Virus record (IMG/VR): IMGVR_UViG_3300030102_000377
Location: 7,113-35,836 of that record
Length of the DNA: 28,724 bases
Origin: a virus
Strand: one strand, 5' to 3'
The translations under genes were made by a program, and so were the position numbers. The notes below the pieces were generated by a model. That model made no database searches, was not told where the DNA came from, and saw only the letters and a program-made list of their open reading frames with translations. Shown here piece by piece: positions 1-7,039 of this stretch (its first letter is position 1; each line of letters opens with the position of its first letter).

Positions 1-75
1 GATACAAACGCAAACTAGCAAACAATAATATGAAGGTGTCGTTAGCAAAAGCACCGTGGCAGCAAGGAGAGCAGC

Positions 76-537
76 ATGACAAACATGACGAAGAAGGAAG
101 AGAAGGTATGGGATTATCTTCTGAAAAACAGAAAAGCAGAAAACGCAGAGGTAGCAAGCGCGTGTGACGTTGACATACACTTTGTAAAAAATCTTATTTC
201 ACGTATCGGATCAGAAAACTGGCGAGAAGAAACGGATCTAGAGAAGCTTATATCTGAATGGGATTGGATGAAGCGAGATGAAATTTTAGACACTGCTAAA
301 AAGTACGTTACAAAAGACCGTGCAGCAGAGCATGGCGATATGGAAGATAACTTTCAGCGCATCGCCGCATATTGGAACGCACACCTTGGACTGGTCGACT
401 TTATAAAAACAGAAGATGTTGCAGCGATGATGGCACTACTAAAGATTGCTCGCATACATTCTAACCCCACACACATGGACAACTGGGTAGATGCCTGTGG
501 GTATCTAGCTTGTGGCGGTGAAGTCGCGAGCAAGTAA
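76..537 (+). CDS. HTH-like N-terminus fused to DUF6378-type domain, phage protein
   Basis: 153 residues. Residues 1-65 read like a small winged-helix or helix-turn-helix domain (EEKVWDYLLKNRKAENAEVA, then CDVDIHFVKNLISRIG). Residues 70-150 match the pattern I recall for DUF6378: a helix with DRAAEHGDMEDNFQRIAAYW, then EDVAAMMALLKIARI and the closing NWVDACGYLACGGEVA. DUF6378 proteins are common next to phage replication genes; their biochemical role is not established to my knowledge, although the all-helical, acidic-residue-rich layout recalls MazG-like nucleotide pyrophosphatases (inference only). The ATG at 76 is preceded by AAGGAGA about 6 nt upstream, a good ribosome site, and in-frame stops lie upstream, so the gene is complete. 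It ends one base into the polymerase start, so translation is probably coupled. Confidence 0.75.
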   Translation: MTNMTKKEEKVWDYLLKNRKAENAEVASACDVDIHFVKNLISRIGSENWREETDLEKLISEWDWMKRDEILDTAKKYVTKDRAAEHGDMEDNFQRIAAYWNAHLGLVDFIKTEDVAAMMALLKIARIHSNPTHMDNWVDACGYLACGGEVASK

Positions 538-2351
538 TGGACGTTTATACTCTAGACTTTGAAACTTACTATGATCAACATTACTCACTGTCCAAGCTGA
601 CAACAGAGGAGTATGTGCGTGACGAACAGTTTGAGGTTATTGGTTTAGCTATCAAAAAGAACAACGGTTCTACGGTATGGTTAGATAGTCCTGGAAGAAT
701 CAAACGTTTGTTATCACACATAGACTTCTCTGCGTGTGGTATACTCTGTCACAACACGATGTTTGACGGAGCAATATTAAAGTGGCGATACGGTGTTAGT
801 CCAAAGATATGGTTTGATACTATGTATATGTCACGTGCATTGCATGGTGTAGAGAAAAGCGCATCACTCAAAGCTGTAGCCGAGAGGTACGGCGTAGGTA
901 TCAAGGGCACTGAGGTGCAGAATGCCAAGGGCAAGCACCGTGCCGATTTCACCGATGAAGAGATAAAGAGATACGGACACTATGCTAAGAATGATGTTGA
1001 TCTGACATTTAAGCTGTTCAAGAGCATGGGAGTCAAGTTTCCACAACAAGAGTTAAAGCTGATAGACTTGTCTCTACGTATGTTTATCGAACCTACACTT
1101 GAGTTGGATCTTGGGTTGTTGCAGCAGCACCTTGAGGATACAAAGGCACGCAAGGAAAAACTGCTAGAAGATGCCAACATTACCGACAAGAAAGATCTGA
1201 TGTCAAATCAGAAGTTTGCTGATATGCTACGTGAGTTTGATGTCGAGCCACCGATAAAGGTAAGTTTGACAACAGGCAAGGATACGTATGCGTTTGCTAA
1301 GTCCGACGAAGGGTTTAAAGAATTACTTGAGCATGAGGATGATCGTGTACAAACTTTAGTTTCGGCACGGCTAGGCAACAAGTCCACATTAGAAGAGACA
1401 CGTACAGACAGGTTTATAGGAATTGCTCAACGTGGTAAGCTCCCTGTACCCGTGAGATACTACGCGGCACATACAGGTAGATGGGGTGGGGCTGACAAGA
1501 TTAACCTACAAAATCTACCAAGTCGTGGGGTCAATGCAAAGAAATTAAAGAAGGCTATTGTTGCACCCGAAGGCTATACAATAGTCGAGGCTGATAGTGC
1601 TCAGATTGAAGCGCGAGTTCTTGCATGGTTATCAGAGCAAGACGATCTTGTTAGTCAGTTCACTAACGGTGAAGATGTGTACGTCAAAATGGCAGGTCGT
1701 ATATACGGCTGTCCAGAAGAGGACGTTACAAAAGATCAGCGTTTCGTTGGTAAGACTACCATACTCGGTGCAGGTTATGGTATGGGCGCGGAGAAGTTTG
1801 CAACACAACTGAAGACGTTTGGGTATGAAGTGTCGCCCGATGAGGCCCGACGCATAATTAATATTTACCGTCAATCAAACTTTAAAATTAGTAAGCTGTG
1901 GCGTGACGCACAGTACATGGTTAGTCAGTTGGCTAACGGTAGAGCCATGGCGTTCGGGCGCAAAGGCGTGATTGGCGTTGATGCCAGTAACAAGGCTTTG
2001 ATCTTACCATCTGGACTTCCATTGTTTTACGAAGATTTAAGTTATGACGGTGATGAATACACATACAAGGTGCGGCGAGGCCGAAACAAAATCTATGGTG
2101 GGAAAGTGATAGAGAATGTTTGTCAAGCTATAGCACGTTGTATAATTGGTGAACAGATGCTAAAGATAGCTAAGAAGCACAAAGTTGTGTTGACCGTGCA
2201 CGATAGTATTGTATGCTGTGTAAAAGATAACAAAGTAGACGAAGCACGAGCATTTGTAGAGACATGTATGCGTTGGACGCCCGACTGGGCGGCAGGTTTA
2301 CCTGTTGATTGCGAAAGCGGAGTAGCTAAGTCATATGGGGATTGCGAGTGA
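537..2351 (+). CDS. polA: DNA polymerase family A with 3'-5' exonuclease domain
   Basis: 604 residues, the usual size for a compact phage Pol I without a 5' nuclease. The N-terminal proofreading domain keeps all three DEDDy motifs: exo I D7-x-E9 (TLDFETYYD), exo II HNTMFD ending at D77, and exo III Y149xxxD153. The polymerase domain has the TGRW thumb/palm motif (313-316), motif A at 350-360 (VEADSAQIEAR, catalytic D353), motif B with R402, K406, L410-G411 and Y414-G415, and motif C VHDS with catalytic D556. The residue matching E. coli Pol I Phe762 is leucine (L410). No DnaJ-like insertion is visible between the two domains. The stop TGA overlaps the GTG start of the downstream nuclease. This is surely the replicative polymerase; only its lineage is open. 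Confidence 0.97.
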   Translation: MDVYTLDFETYYDQHYSLSKLTTEEYVRDEQFEVIGLAIKKNNGSTVWLDSPGRIKRLLSHIDFSACGILCHNTMFDGAILKWRYGVSPKIWFDTMYMSRALHGVEKSASLKAVAERYGVGIKGTEVQNAKGKHRADFTDEEIKRYGHYAKNDVDLTFKLFKSMGVKFPQQELKLIDLSLRMFIEPTLELDLGLLQQHLEDTKARKEKLLEDANITDKKDLMSNQKFADMLREFDVEPPIKVSLTTGKDTYAFAKSDEGFKELLEHEDDRVQTLVSARLGNKSTLEETRTDRFIGIAQRGKLPVPVRYYAAHTGRWGGADKINLQNLPSRGVNAKKLKKAIVAPEGYTIVEADSAQIEARVLAWLSEQDDLVSQFTNGEDVYVKMAGRIYGCPEEDVTKDQRFVGKTTILGAGYGMGAEKFATQLKTFGYEVSPDEARRIINIYRQSNFKISKLWRDAQYMVSQLANGRAMAFGRKGVIGVDASNKALILPSGLPLFYEDLSYDGDEYTYKVRRGRNKIYGGKVIENVCQAIARCIIGEQMLKIAKKHKVVLTVHDSIVCCVKDNKVDEARAFVETCMRWTPDWAAGLPVDCESGVAKSYGDCE

Positions 2352-3019
2352 GTATAGCACCTTGGTCATTTAGCAAAGCAAAGGCATTTGAAACGTGCCC
2401 TAAACAATTCTATCACGAGAAAGTGTTGAAGCAGTACCCTGTCGAAGAGACAGAGGCTATGCGTTACGGCACAGAACTTCATAAAGTTTGTGAAGACTAT
2501 ATAGGCAGCGATGTGCCAGTGCCAAAAAAATTTGGCTTCATTCAAGGTATGCTTGACAATCTAAACTCTAGGCGCGGTATCAAAGTGTGCGAAAAGAAGA
2601 TGGGTCTGACCGCTAACTTAGAACCATGTGGGTTTTTTGACAAACGTGTTTGGTTTCGCGGGATAGCTGACTTGATAATCATAGACGTATTAGCAGGTGT
2701 TGCGTATGTCATAGACTACAAAACGGGCAAGTCGGCTAGGTACGCTGACAAAGGACAGTTAGAACTAATGGCGCTGACTGTATTTAAACATTATCCTGAC
2801 ATAAAAAAGATCAAGGCAGGACTTTTGTTTGTAGTTGCAAACAGCCTAGTCAAAGAAGAATACGAGATTGACTCAGAATCAAATCTTTGGGAGAAATGGT
2901 TAGGAATTTATGGTAAGATGGAAAAAGCATTTGAGTCGGACGTATGGAATCCACGCCCATCTGGGTTATGTAAACGCCACTGTCCAGTGCTTGAGTGCGC
3001 CCACAATGGGAGAAACTGA
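2348..3019 (+). CDS. PD-(D/E)XK nuclease, Cas4/RecB-like, probable Fe-S cluster
   Basis: 223 residues from the GTG at 2348, which overlaps the polymerase stop (GTGA) and lies about 8 nt after GGGG; a TTG six bases earlier is possible but less likely. The opening APWSFSKAKAFETCPKQFY and GTELHKVCEDY (H45) are typical of the RecB/Cas4/AddB nuclease superfamily. The catalytic core is visible as GIAD (D108), VIDYKTGK (D123 and K125) and Q137. Cys17 near the N-terminus and a C-terminal cluster C208-x3-C212-x4-C217 form the four-cysteine layout that holds a 4Fe-4S cluster in Cas4 and AddB, here with slightly different spacing. It should resect or trim DNA ends during replication or recombination. 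No CRISPR array or cas1/cas2 is nearby, so this is a phage replication nuclease rather than a CRISPR component. Confidence 0.9.
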   Translation: MSIAPWSFSKAKAFETCPKQFYHEKVLKQYPVEETEAMRYGTELHKVCEDYIGSDVPVPKKFGFIQGMLDNLNSRRGIKVCEKKMGLTANLEPCGFFDKRVWFRGIADLIIIDVLAGVAYVIDYKTGKSARYADKGQLELMALTVFKHYPDIKKIKAGLLFVVANSLVKEEYEIDSESNLWEKWLGIYGKMEKAFESDVWNPRPSGLCKRHCPVLECAHNGRN

Positions 3020-3309
3020 TGCCTTATAAAAACAAACCAAGACCATATAAGAAAGAATACAAACAGCAGAAAGCCAGAGGCGAGCATGAAGCTCGCATGG
3101 AACGTCAACGTGCTCGGCGTAAAATGGATAAGAAGGGAGTAGATAAGAATAAGAATGGCAAAGCAGATAAACGAGAAGGCAAGGACATTGCCCACAAAAG
3201 ACCACTAAGCAAAGGTGGAAAAAACAAAGACGGTGTAAAAATACAAAGCCGTAAGAAAAATCGTGCAGCAGGTGGAGCTATGAGTAAACCACCCAAAAAG
3301 AAAAAATAA
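3019..3309 (+). CDS. Small very basic protein with degenerate HNH-like core
   Basis: 96 residues, extremely rich in Lys and Arg. I choose the ATG at 3019 because it overlaps the previous stop (TGATG) and follows GGGAG by 7 nt; a GTG at 2995 would add eight residues overlapping the nuclease. The stretch KDIAHKRPLSKGGKNKDG followed by RKKNRAAGG closely resembles the HNH core (DHxxPLSKGG...N...NR) of small phage HNH proteins. The Asp usually before the first His is Ala here, and the second metal-binding residue is not evident, so nuclease activity is doubtful. No CxxC zinc knuckle is present. A nucleic-acid-binding role is likely from charge alone. The end is a lysine run (PPKKKK). Its place between a nuclease and a helicase fits a recombination or replication accessory role. 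Confidence 0.7.
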   Translation: MPYKNKPRPYKKEYKQQKARGEHEARMERQRARRKMDKKGVDKNKNGKADKREGKDIAHKRPLSKGGKNKDGVKIQSRKKNRAAGGAMSKPPKKKK

Positions 3310-3324
3310 AAACTGGAGAACAAC

Positions 3325-4860
3325 ATGCAGATTATTCGGGATAAGGCAGTCCTGTTGAATTTGCGCAACCCAAAAAGGGTCACAACAGTGATACCAAACA
3401 GCAAGGAGTTGTCGATGAATGAAGTAGTAGTCAAATGGGGTATGTTTGAAGCCCTAAAACTAAAAAGTTTAAATATAAACGTGCCCTCACCTATTAGCAA
3501 ACGTTACAAATGGGCTGGGCAACATAAGCCTTACGAACATCAGAAGAAAACAGCAGAGTTCTTAACAATGAACAAACGTGCTTTCTGTTTTAACGAACAG
3601 GGCACAGGTAAAACTGCATCAGCAATATGGGCTGCTGACTATCTAATGACTCAAAAGCAGATAAGGCGTGTCTTAGTAGTTTGCCCGCTCTCGATCATGG
3701 ATAGCGCATGGCGTGCAGACTTGTTCTCCTTTGCTATGCATCGTTCTGTAGATGTGGCTTACGGTAGTAAAAAGAAACGTACAGATATAATTAATAGTGG
3801 CGCAGAGTTTGTAATTATAAATTATGACGGTGTAGACATTGTTAAAGAAGACATAATAAATGGTGGGTTTGATTGCATCATTGTAGATGAAGCCACGCAT
3901 TACAAGAACGCACAAACCAAAAGATGGAAGACACTTAAAAAGCTAATCGCTGATGACACTTGGTTGTGGATGATGACAGGTACACCTGCCGCACAGTCTC
4001 CGCTAGATGCTTACGGCTTGGCAAAACTGATTAACCCACTAAACGTCCCAAAGTTTTTTGGTTCTTTTAGAGACATGGTAATGTGGAAGGTGACACAGTT
4101 TAAGTGGATGCCAAAAGAAAACGCCAGTCAAATAGTACATGAGGTGCTACAGCCTGCTATTCGTTTTACAAAAGAAGAGTGTCTTGATTTACCAGACATG
4201 GTTTATGTTAAACGTAAGGTAGAGATGACCAAGCAGCAGGTAAAATATTACGAAGAGCTACGTAAAAAGATGGTTATGCAGGTAGAAGATGAAAGCATTA
4301 CCGCCGTTAATGCAGCTATCGTACTTAACAAACTTCTGCAAATATCATCAGGCGCTGTGTATACGGATGACAGTGAGACATTAGAATTTGATATATCTAA
4401 CCGTTATAATGTTTTGAAAGAGGCAATAGACGAAAGCAGTCAAAAAGTATTAGTGTTTGTTCCTTTCCGACACACCATAGACTTGTTAGTCAACAGGCTA
4501 ACGGCGGATCAGATAACGTGTGGTGTCATACGAGGAGACGTGTCTGCGTCTAGAAGAACAGAGTTATTTGATAAGTTTCAAACTACACCCAACCCTCAAG
4601 TACTGATAATACAACCGCAAGCCGCAGCGCATGGGGTAACACTAACAGCAGCGAATACTGTTGTGTGGTGGGGTCCAACATCGTCTTTGGAAACATATGC
4701 ACAGGCAAATGCACGTGTCCATCGCTCTGGGCAGAAACATAAATGCACTGTTATTCAACTTTATGGTTCAGCCGCTGAACAACGTATATACAGATTGTTG
4801 GACAGTAGGATTGATGTACATACAAAAATTATAGATTTGTACAAAGAACTACTTGACTAA
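3325..4860 (+). CDS. SNF2-family DEAD/DEAH-box DNA helicase/translocase
   Basis: 511 residues with a complete set of superfamily 2 motifs. The Q-like region is YEHQKKTAEFL (70-80), Walker A is EQGTGKTASA (K96), motif II is IIVDEATHYK (D188-E189), motif III is MMTGTP (216-221), and the second RecA domain ends with motif VI QANARVHRSGQKHK (460-473), a hallmark of SNF2 proteins. The SGQ and following VIQLY strongly favour SNF2 over RecG or UvrB families. It probably moves along double-stranded DNA to remodel forks, displace proteins or drive branch migration; such proteins are common in marine phages lacking a DnaB-type helicase. RBS GGAGA lies 6-7 nt before the ATG. No fused nuclease or zinc domain is seen. 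Confidence 0.93.
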   Translation: MQIIRDKAVLLNLRNPKRVTTVIPNSKELSMNEVVVKWGMFEALKLKSLNINVPSPISKRYKWAGQHKPYEHQKKTAEFLTMNKRAFCFNEQGTGKTASAIWAADYLMTQKQIRRVLVVCPLSIMDSAWRADLFSFAMHRSVDVAYGSKKKRTDIINSGAEFVIINYDGVDIVKEDIINGGFDCIIVDEATHYKNAQTKRWKTLKKLIADDTWLWMMTGTPAAQSPLDAYGLAKLINPLNVPKFFGSFRDMVMWKVTQFKWMPKENASQIVHEVLQPAIRFTKEECLDLPDMVYVKRKVEMTKQQVKYYEELRKKMVMQVEDESITAVNAAIVLNKLLQISSGAVYTDDSETLEFDISNRYNVLKEAIDESSQKVLVFVPFRHTIDLLVNRLTADQITCGVIRGDVSASRRTELFDKFQTTPNPQVLIIQPQAAAHGVTLTAANTVVWWGPTSSLETYAQANARVHRSGQKHKCTVIQLYGSAAEQRIYRLLDSRIDVHTKIIDLYKELLD

Positions 4861-4881
4861 AGTAAGTTTAGATACTATCTA
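4853..4881 (+). promoter_or_regulatory. Possible sigma70-like promoter
   Basis: TTGACT at 4853-4858 and TATCTA at 4876-4881 are separated by exactly 17 bases, inside an AT-rich 49-bp gap, one of the largest in the left arm. The -10 hexamer is a poor match, so this is only a candidate; the gap may simply be a leader for the next gene. Confidence 0.22.
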
Positions 4882-4909
4882 CTAAATATAAATAACAATG
4901 GAGATATAA

Positions 4910-5299
4910 ATGGGCGTTTCAATAGAGAAGCTCGTAAAAGCGTACATAAAGATACGTGATCAGCGTAGCGAACTTGCTAATAAGTTCAAAGAAGAAGAGA
5001 ACATACTTAGTGAAAAGTTAGCTAAAATAAAGAGCGCATTGCTAGATCATTGTAAAGAGCACAATGTCGAATCGGTGCGTACAAACGAAGGGGCGTTCTT
5101 TAGGTCTATCAAACAGCGTTATTGGACAAGCGACTGGGAAAACATGTACGAGTTTATACGAGAGCATGATGTACCCGAACTTTTTGAGAAACGTTTGAAC
5201 CAAACAAATGTTCGTCAGTTCCTAGTAGAAAACCCTGATCTTATACCGAAAGGTCTTAACGTGGACTCGGAGTACACAGTATCAGTGAGGAAGAAATGA
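4910..5299 (+). CDS. Coiled-coil phage protein, Gp157-like in layout
   Basis: 129 residues. Residues 5-50 form a charged helix with heptad-like spacing (KLVKAYIKIRDQRSELANKF, then EEENILSEKLAKIKSALLDH), followed by a compact C-terminal domain with a GAFFRSIKQRYWTSDWENMY segment and the ending LNVDSEYTVSVRKK. The closing pattern (hydrophobic residue, DSEYTVSVRK) is typical of small phage proteins found beside SSB and recombination genes, and the overall form recalls Siphovirus Gp157-like proteins. A role as a replication or recombination accessory factor is suggested by context only. The ATG follows TGGAGA by about 6 nt, and its TGA overlaps the next ATG (ATGA), implying translational coupling. 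Confidence 0.75.
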   Translation: MGVSIEKLVKAYIKIRDQRSELANKFKEEENILSEKLAKIKSALLDHCKEHNVESVRTNEGAFFRSIKQRYWTSDWENMYEFIREHDVPELFEKRLNQTNVRQFLVENPDLIPKGLNVDSEYTVSVRKK

Positions 5300-5520
5300 C
5301 AGAAAAAACATATGTAGAGATAGGCAAGGTTGCTGACTACTTTGGCATATCAGTATCGACAACTAGAAAATGGTTGCGTGAGGGGCATATCCCAAGAGAA
5401 ACTTATATAAAGGCAGGTGATACGTATCGTTTCAATGTAGAAGCGATAGAGAAAGCGTTGACACGCCATGAAGAGTTAAACTCTTGGGAAGAAAACTCCT
5501 CAACATCTGAAGATCATTAG
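5296..5520 (+). CDS. MerR/excisionase-like helix-turn-helix DNA-binding protein
   Basis: 74 residues. The opening YVEIGKVADYFGISVSTTRK followed by WLREGHIP is the classic MerR-like or HTH_17 fold: helix, turn, recognition helix, then a wing where DTYRFNVEAIEKAL completes the domain. The C-terminal tail is acidic and serine-rich. Excisionases (Xis) share this fold, but no integrase or att site is visible, so a transcriptional regulator or DNA-architectural protein is at least as likely. Start ATG overlaps the previous stop (ATGA). It sits mid-operon in the replication arm, so it may regulate this arm or the switch to late genes (inference). Confidence 0.8.
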   Translation: MTEKTYVEIGKVADYFGISVSTTRKWLREGHIPRETYIKAGDTYRFNVEAIEKALTRHEELNSWEENSSTSEDH

Positions 5521-5535
5521 TAAAGGGAGAGACTA

Positions 5536-6243
5536 ATGATCCATGCAGCGGTAGCTGAACACAAACCAAACCAAATTACCATCGGGGGTAGACGTTTTTC
5601 TAAGTCTGTAGGTGGTGATCCTGTGGGTGTGGTTGACGGTTCATTGAACATGGTAATAGTTAACGCTGCAAAACTGGCTCGTACTTATTATAAAGATATG
5701 TATGATTCAGAAAATCCATCTGCTCCTACGTGTTGGTCGTCAGATACGCAGAGACCATCACCTGATGTACCGTTAGAACAGAAACAAGCAGCTCGCTGCA
5801 TGGACTGTGTACAGAACATTAGGGGATCAGGCGAAGGGGGTGGTCGTGCTTGTAGGTTTTCGCAACGTCTGGCGATTATACTAGAGGAGCAGATGGACAC
5901 TGTTTATCAAATACGCATCCCTGCAACTTCTATTTTTGGGAGACCCGAAAATGGTAACATGGGGGTGCAAGCTTATGCTAAATATTTACAGAAGCATAAG
6001 ACTCCGTCTATTGCTGTTGTTACACAGATGTATTTTGACAATAGTGTAGACATGCCGAAACTTTTCTTTAAAGCTGTTCGTGCTCTTGACGAACAAGAAC
6101 TTGAAGTAGCGTTGAAGCAAAAAAGCAGCCTTGCGGCAAGCACTGCTGCATTACAAACCATGGTGACGCAAGACAAAACTACCGTGGGTAAATCGCCATT
6201 TACTGAAGTAGATGGTTTTGAATATAACAAAGGAGAAGACTAA
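5536..6243 (+). CDS. Uncharacterised protein with possible Cys4 metal site, coupled to SSB
   Basis: 235 residues, family not recognised. The N-terminal half contains four cysteines that could bind zinc: C66, C88, C91 and C106, with C88-M-D-C91 as the closest pair and a Gly-rich stretch RGSGEGGGRAC before C106. The segment CWSSD...PSPDVP precedes the second Cys pair. The C-terminal half is helical with a Lys/Ala-rich segment and no recognisable catalytic motif. Its TAA overlaps the ATG of the probable SSB gene (TAATG), so the two are made together, suggesting a partner of the SSB or a DNA-binding accessory protein. RBS AAGGGAGAG is close before the ATG at 5536. Function is not assigned. Confidence 0.75.
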   Translation: MIHAAVAEHKPNQITIGGRRFSKSVGGDPVGVVDGSLNMVIVNAAKLARTYYKDMYDSENPSAPTCWSSDTQRPSPDVPLEQKQAARCMDCVQNIRGSGEGGGRACRFSQRLAIILEEQMDTVYQIRIPATSIFGRPENGNMGVQAYAKYLQKHKTPSIAVVTQMYFDNSVDMPKLFFKAVRALDEQELEVALKQKSSLAASTAALQTMVTQDKTTVGKSPFTEVDGFEYNKGED

Positions 6244-6962
6244 TGGCAGAAGCCAAACCCATATATCTAATTGAAAATGTTGAAGCTATGTACCCTCGTC
6301 TGGATCAGACTTATAGGTATGACAGAGATATCCCACCAAGGGGTAAAACCGTGGCTTGTGGTCCAACGGAGGAAAATGCAAAGTTTGAAATGGACTTTCG
6401 CATGTCTAAATCACAAGCAGAAAAGCTTTATAAAGCTATGGCAGCGGCTTACAAAGCAGAGGCTAAACCCGATTGGCCTGCCATGCCTAAAGCTACTGAA
6501 GTGTTTGAGAAAGACCAAGAGGGTATGTATATCGGATCGGTGCAGTTAAAAGGTCAGTATAAAGGAAAGATTACTGAACCACCTCTGCATGTGGACGCAA
6601 AGAACAAGAAGCTACCGCCAGAGTTTAAACTTACTCACGGTAGCACCATAAATATAGGTGTAGTTTTTGTGCCTTATAGCATGAGTTCGCACGGAGTGTC
6701 GTTAAGGATCAAAGCGGTGCAAGTTTTAAAAGTTGCTGAGAAGAGACAATACTCTCCGTTTGAACCACAAGAGGGTTTCTCTGTGGAAGAAGAAGACGCT
6801 TCATCTGTGTTTGAAGATGTGGTTGATACTGCTCCTGTTGAAGCAGATGAGATACCAACACCGAAAAAGGTCACTAAAAAGAAAGAGGTAACTGCTCCCT
6901 CTTCTGGCGATGACCTTGATACTATCGTGGGTGATTTGTTTGACGACGAGGACGACGAATAA
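6243..6962 (+). CDS. ssb: Probable ssDNA-binding protein with acidic C-terminal tail
   Basis: 239 residues. The body has the strand-rich, Lys/aromatic pattern of phage OB-fold ssDNA-binding proteins of the T7 gp2.5/DUF2815 type: NVEAMYPRLDQTYRYD near the start, then a GSTINIGVVFVPYSMSSHGV region and SLRIKAVQVLKV around residues 135-163. The last 70 residues are low-complexity, with a Lys patch (PKKVTKKKEV) and a strongly acidic end (DLFDDEDDE), exactly like the tails that recruit polymerase and helicase in gp2.5 and bacterial SSB. It should coat single-stranded DNA at the fork. The ATG overlaps the previous stop and follows AAAGGAGAAG. The family call rests on pattern and tail, not a database match. 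Confidence 0.75.
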   Translation: MAEAKPIYLIENVEAMYPRLDQTYRYDRDIPPRGKTVACGPTEENAKFEMDFRMSKSQAEKLYKAMAAAYKAEAKPDWPAMPKATEVFEKDQEGMYIGSVQLKGQYKGKITEPPLHVDAKNKKLPPEFKLTHGSTINIGVVFVPYSMSSHGVSLRIKAVQVLKVAEKRQYSPFEPQEGFSVEEEDASSVFEDVVDTAPVEADEIPTPKKVTKKKEVTAPSSGDDLDTIVGDLFDDEDDE

Positions 6963-6978
6963 CACCTAACGATAGTCT

Positions 6979-7019
6979 TGCCGTGGTGGAGTAGACTCCT
7001 ATCACGCCCCACCACGGCA
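6979..7019 (+). other. 11-bp perfect inverted repeat (RNA hairpin) between SSB and primase genes
   Basis: TGCCGTGGTGG at 6979-6989 pairs perfectly with CCACCACGGCA at 7009-7019, with a 19-base loop. Inside, GGAG (6988-6991) and CTCC (6996-6999) can form an alternative small stem. The tail (TTTAACTTT) is T-rich but not a continuous run, so it could act as a weak terminator or attenuator lowering primase-helicase expression, an RNA processing site, or a DNA operator. Confidence 0.6.
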
Positions 7020-7039
7020 TTTAACTTTGGAGTAGAGCA

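Noticed and set aside
1-167. Open frame from the left edge to a TGA at 165-167, possibly the end of an upstream gene.
   Set aside because: It would overlap the well-supported gene at 76 by 92 bases, its residues are an unremarkable basic run, and the gene at 76 has its own strong ribosome site. The real upstream gene may end outside the window, though this frame is the only one open to the edge.
537-2351. HMO-2011-type polymerase with a DnaJ-like insertion.
   Set aside because: No CxxCxGxG repeats or other DnaJ-like element occur between the exonuclease and polymerase domains.
2348-3019. Cas4 of a CRISPR-Cas system.
   Set aside because: No repeat-spacer array and no cas1 or cas2 are visible, and its overlap with PolA marks it as a replication-arm nuclease.
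5296-5520. Xis excisionase proving a temperate phage.
   Set aside because: MerR-like HTH folds are shared by many regulators, and no integrase or attachment site is in the window.
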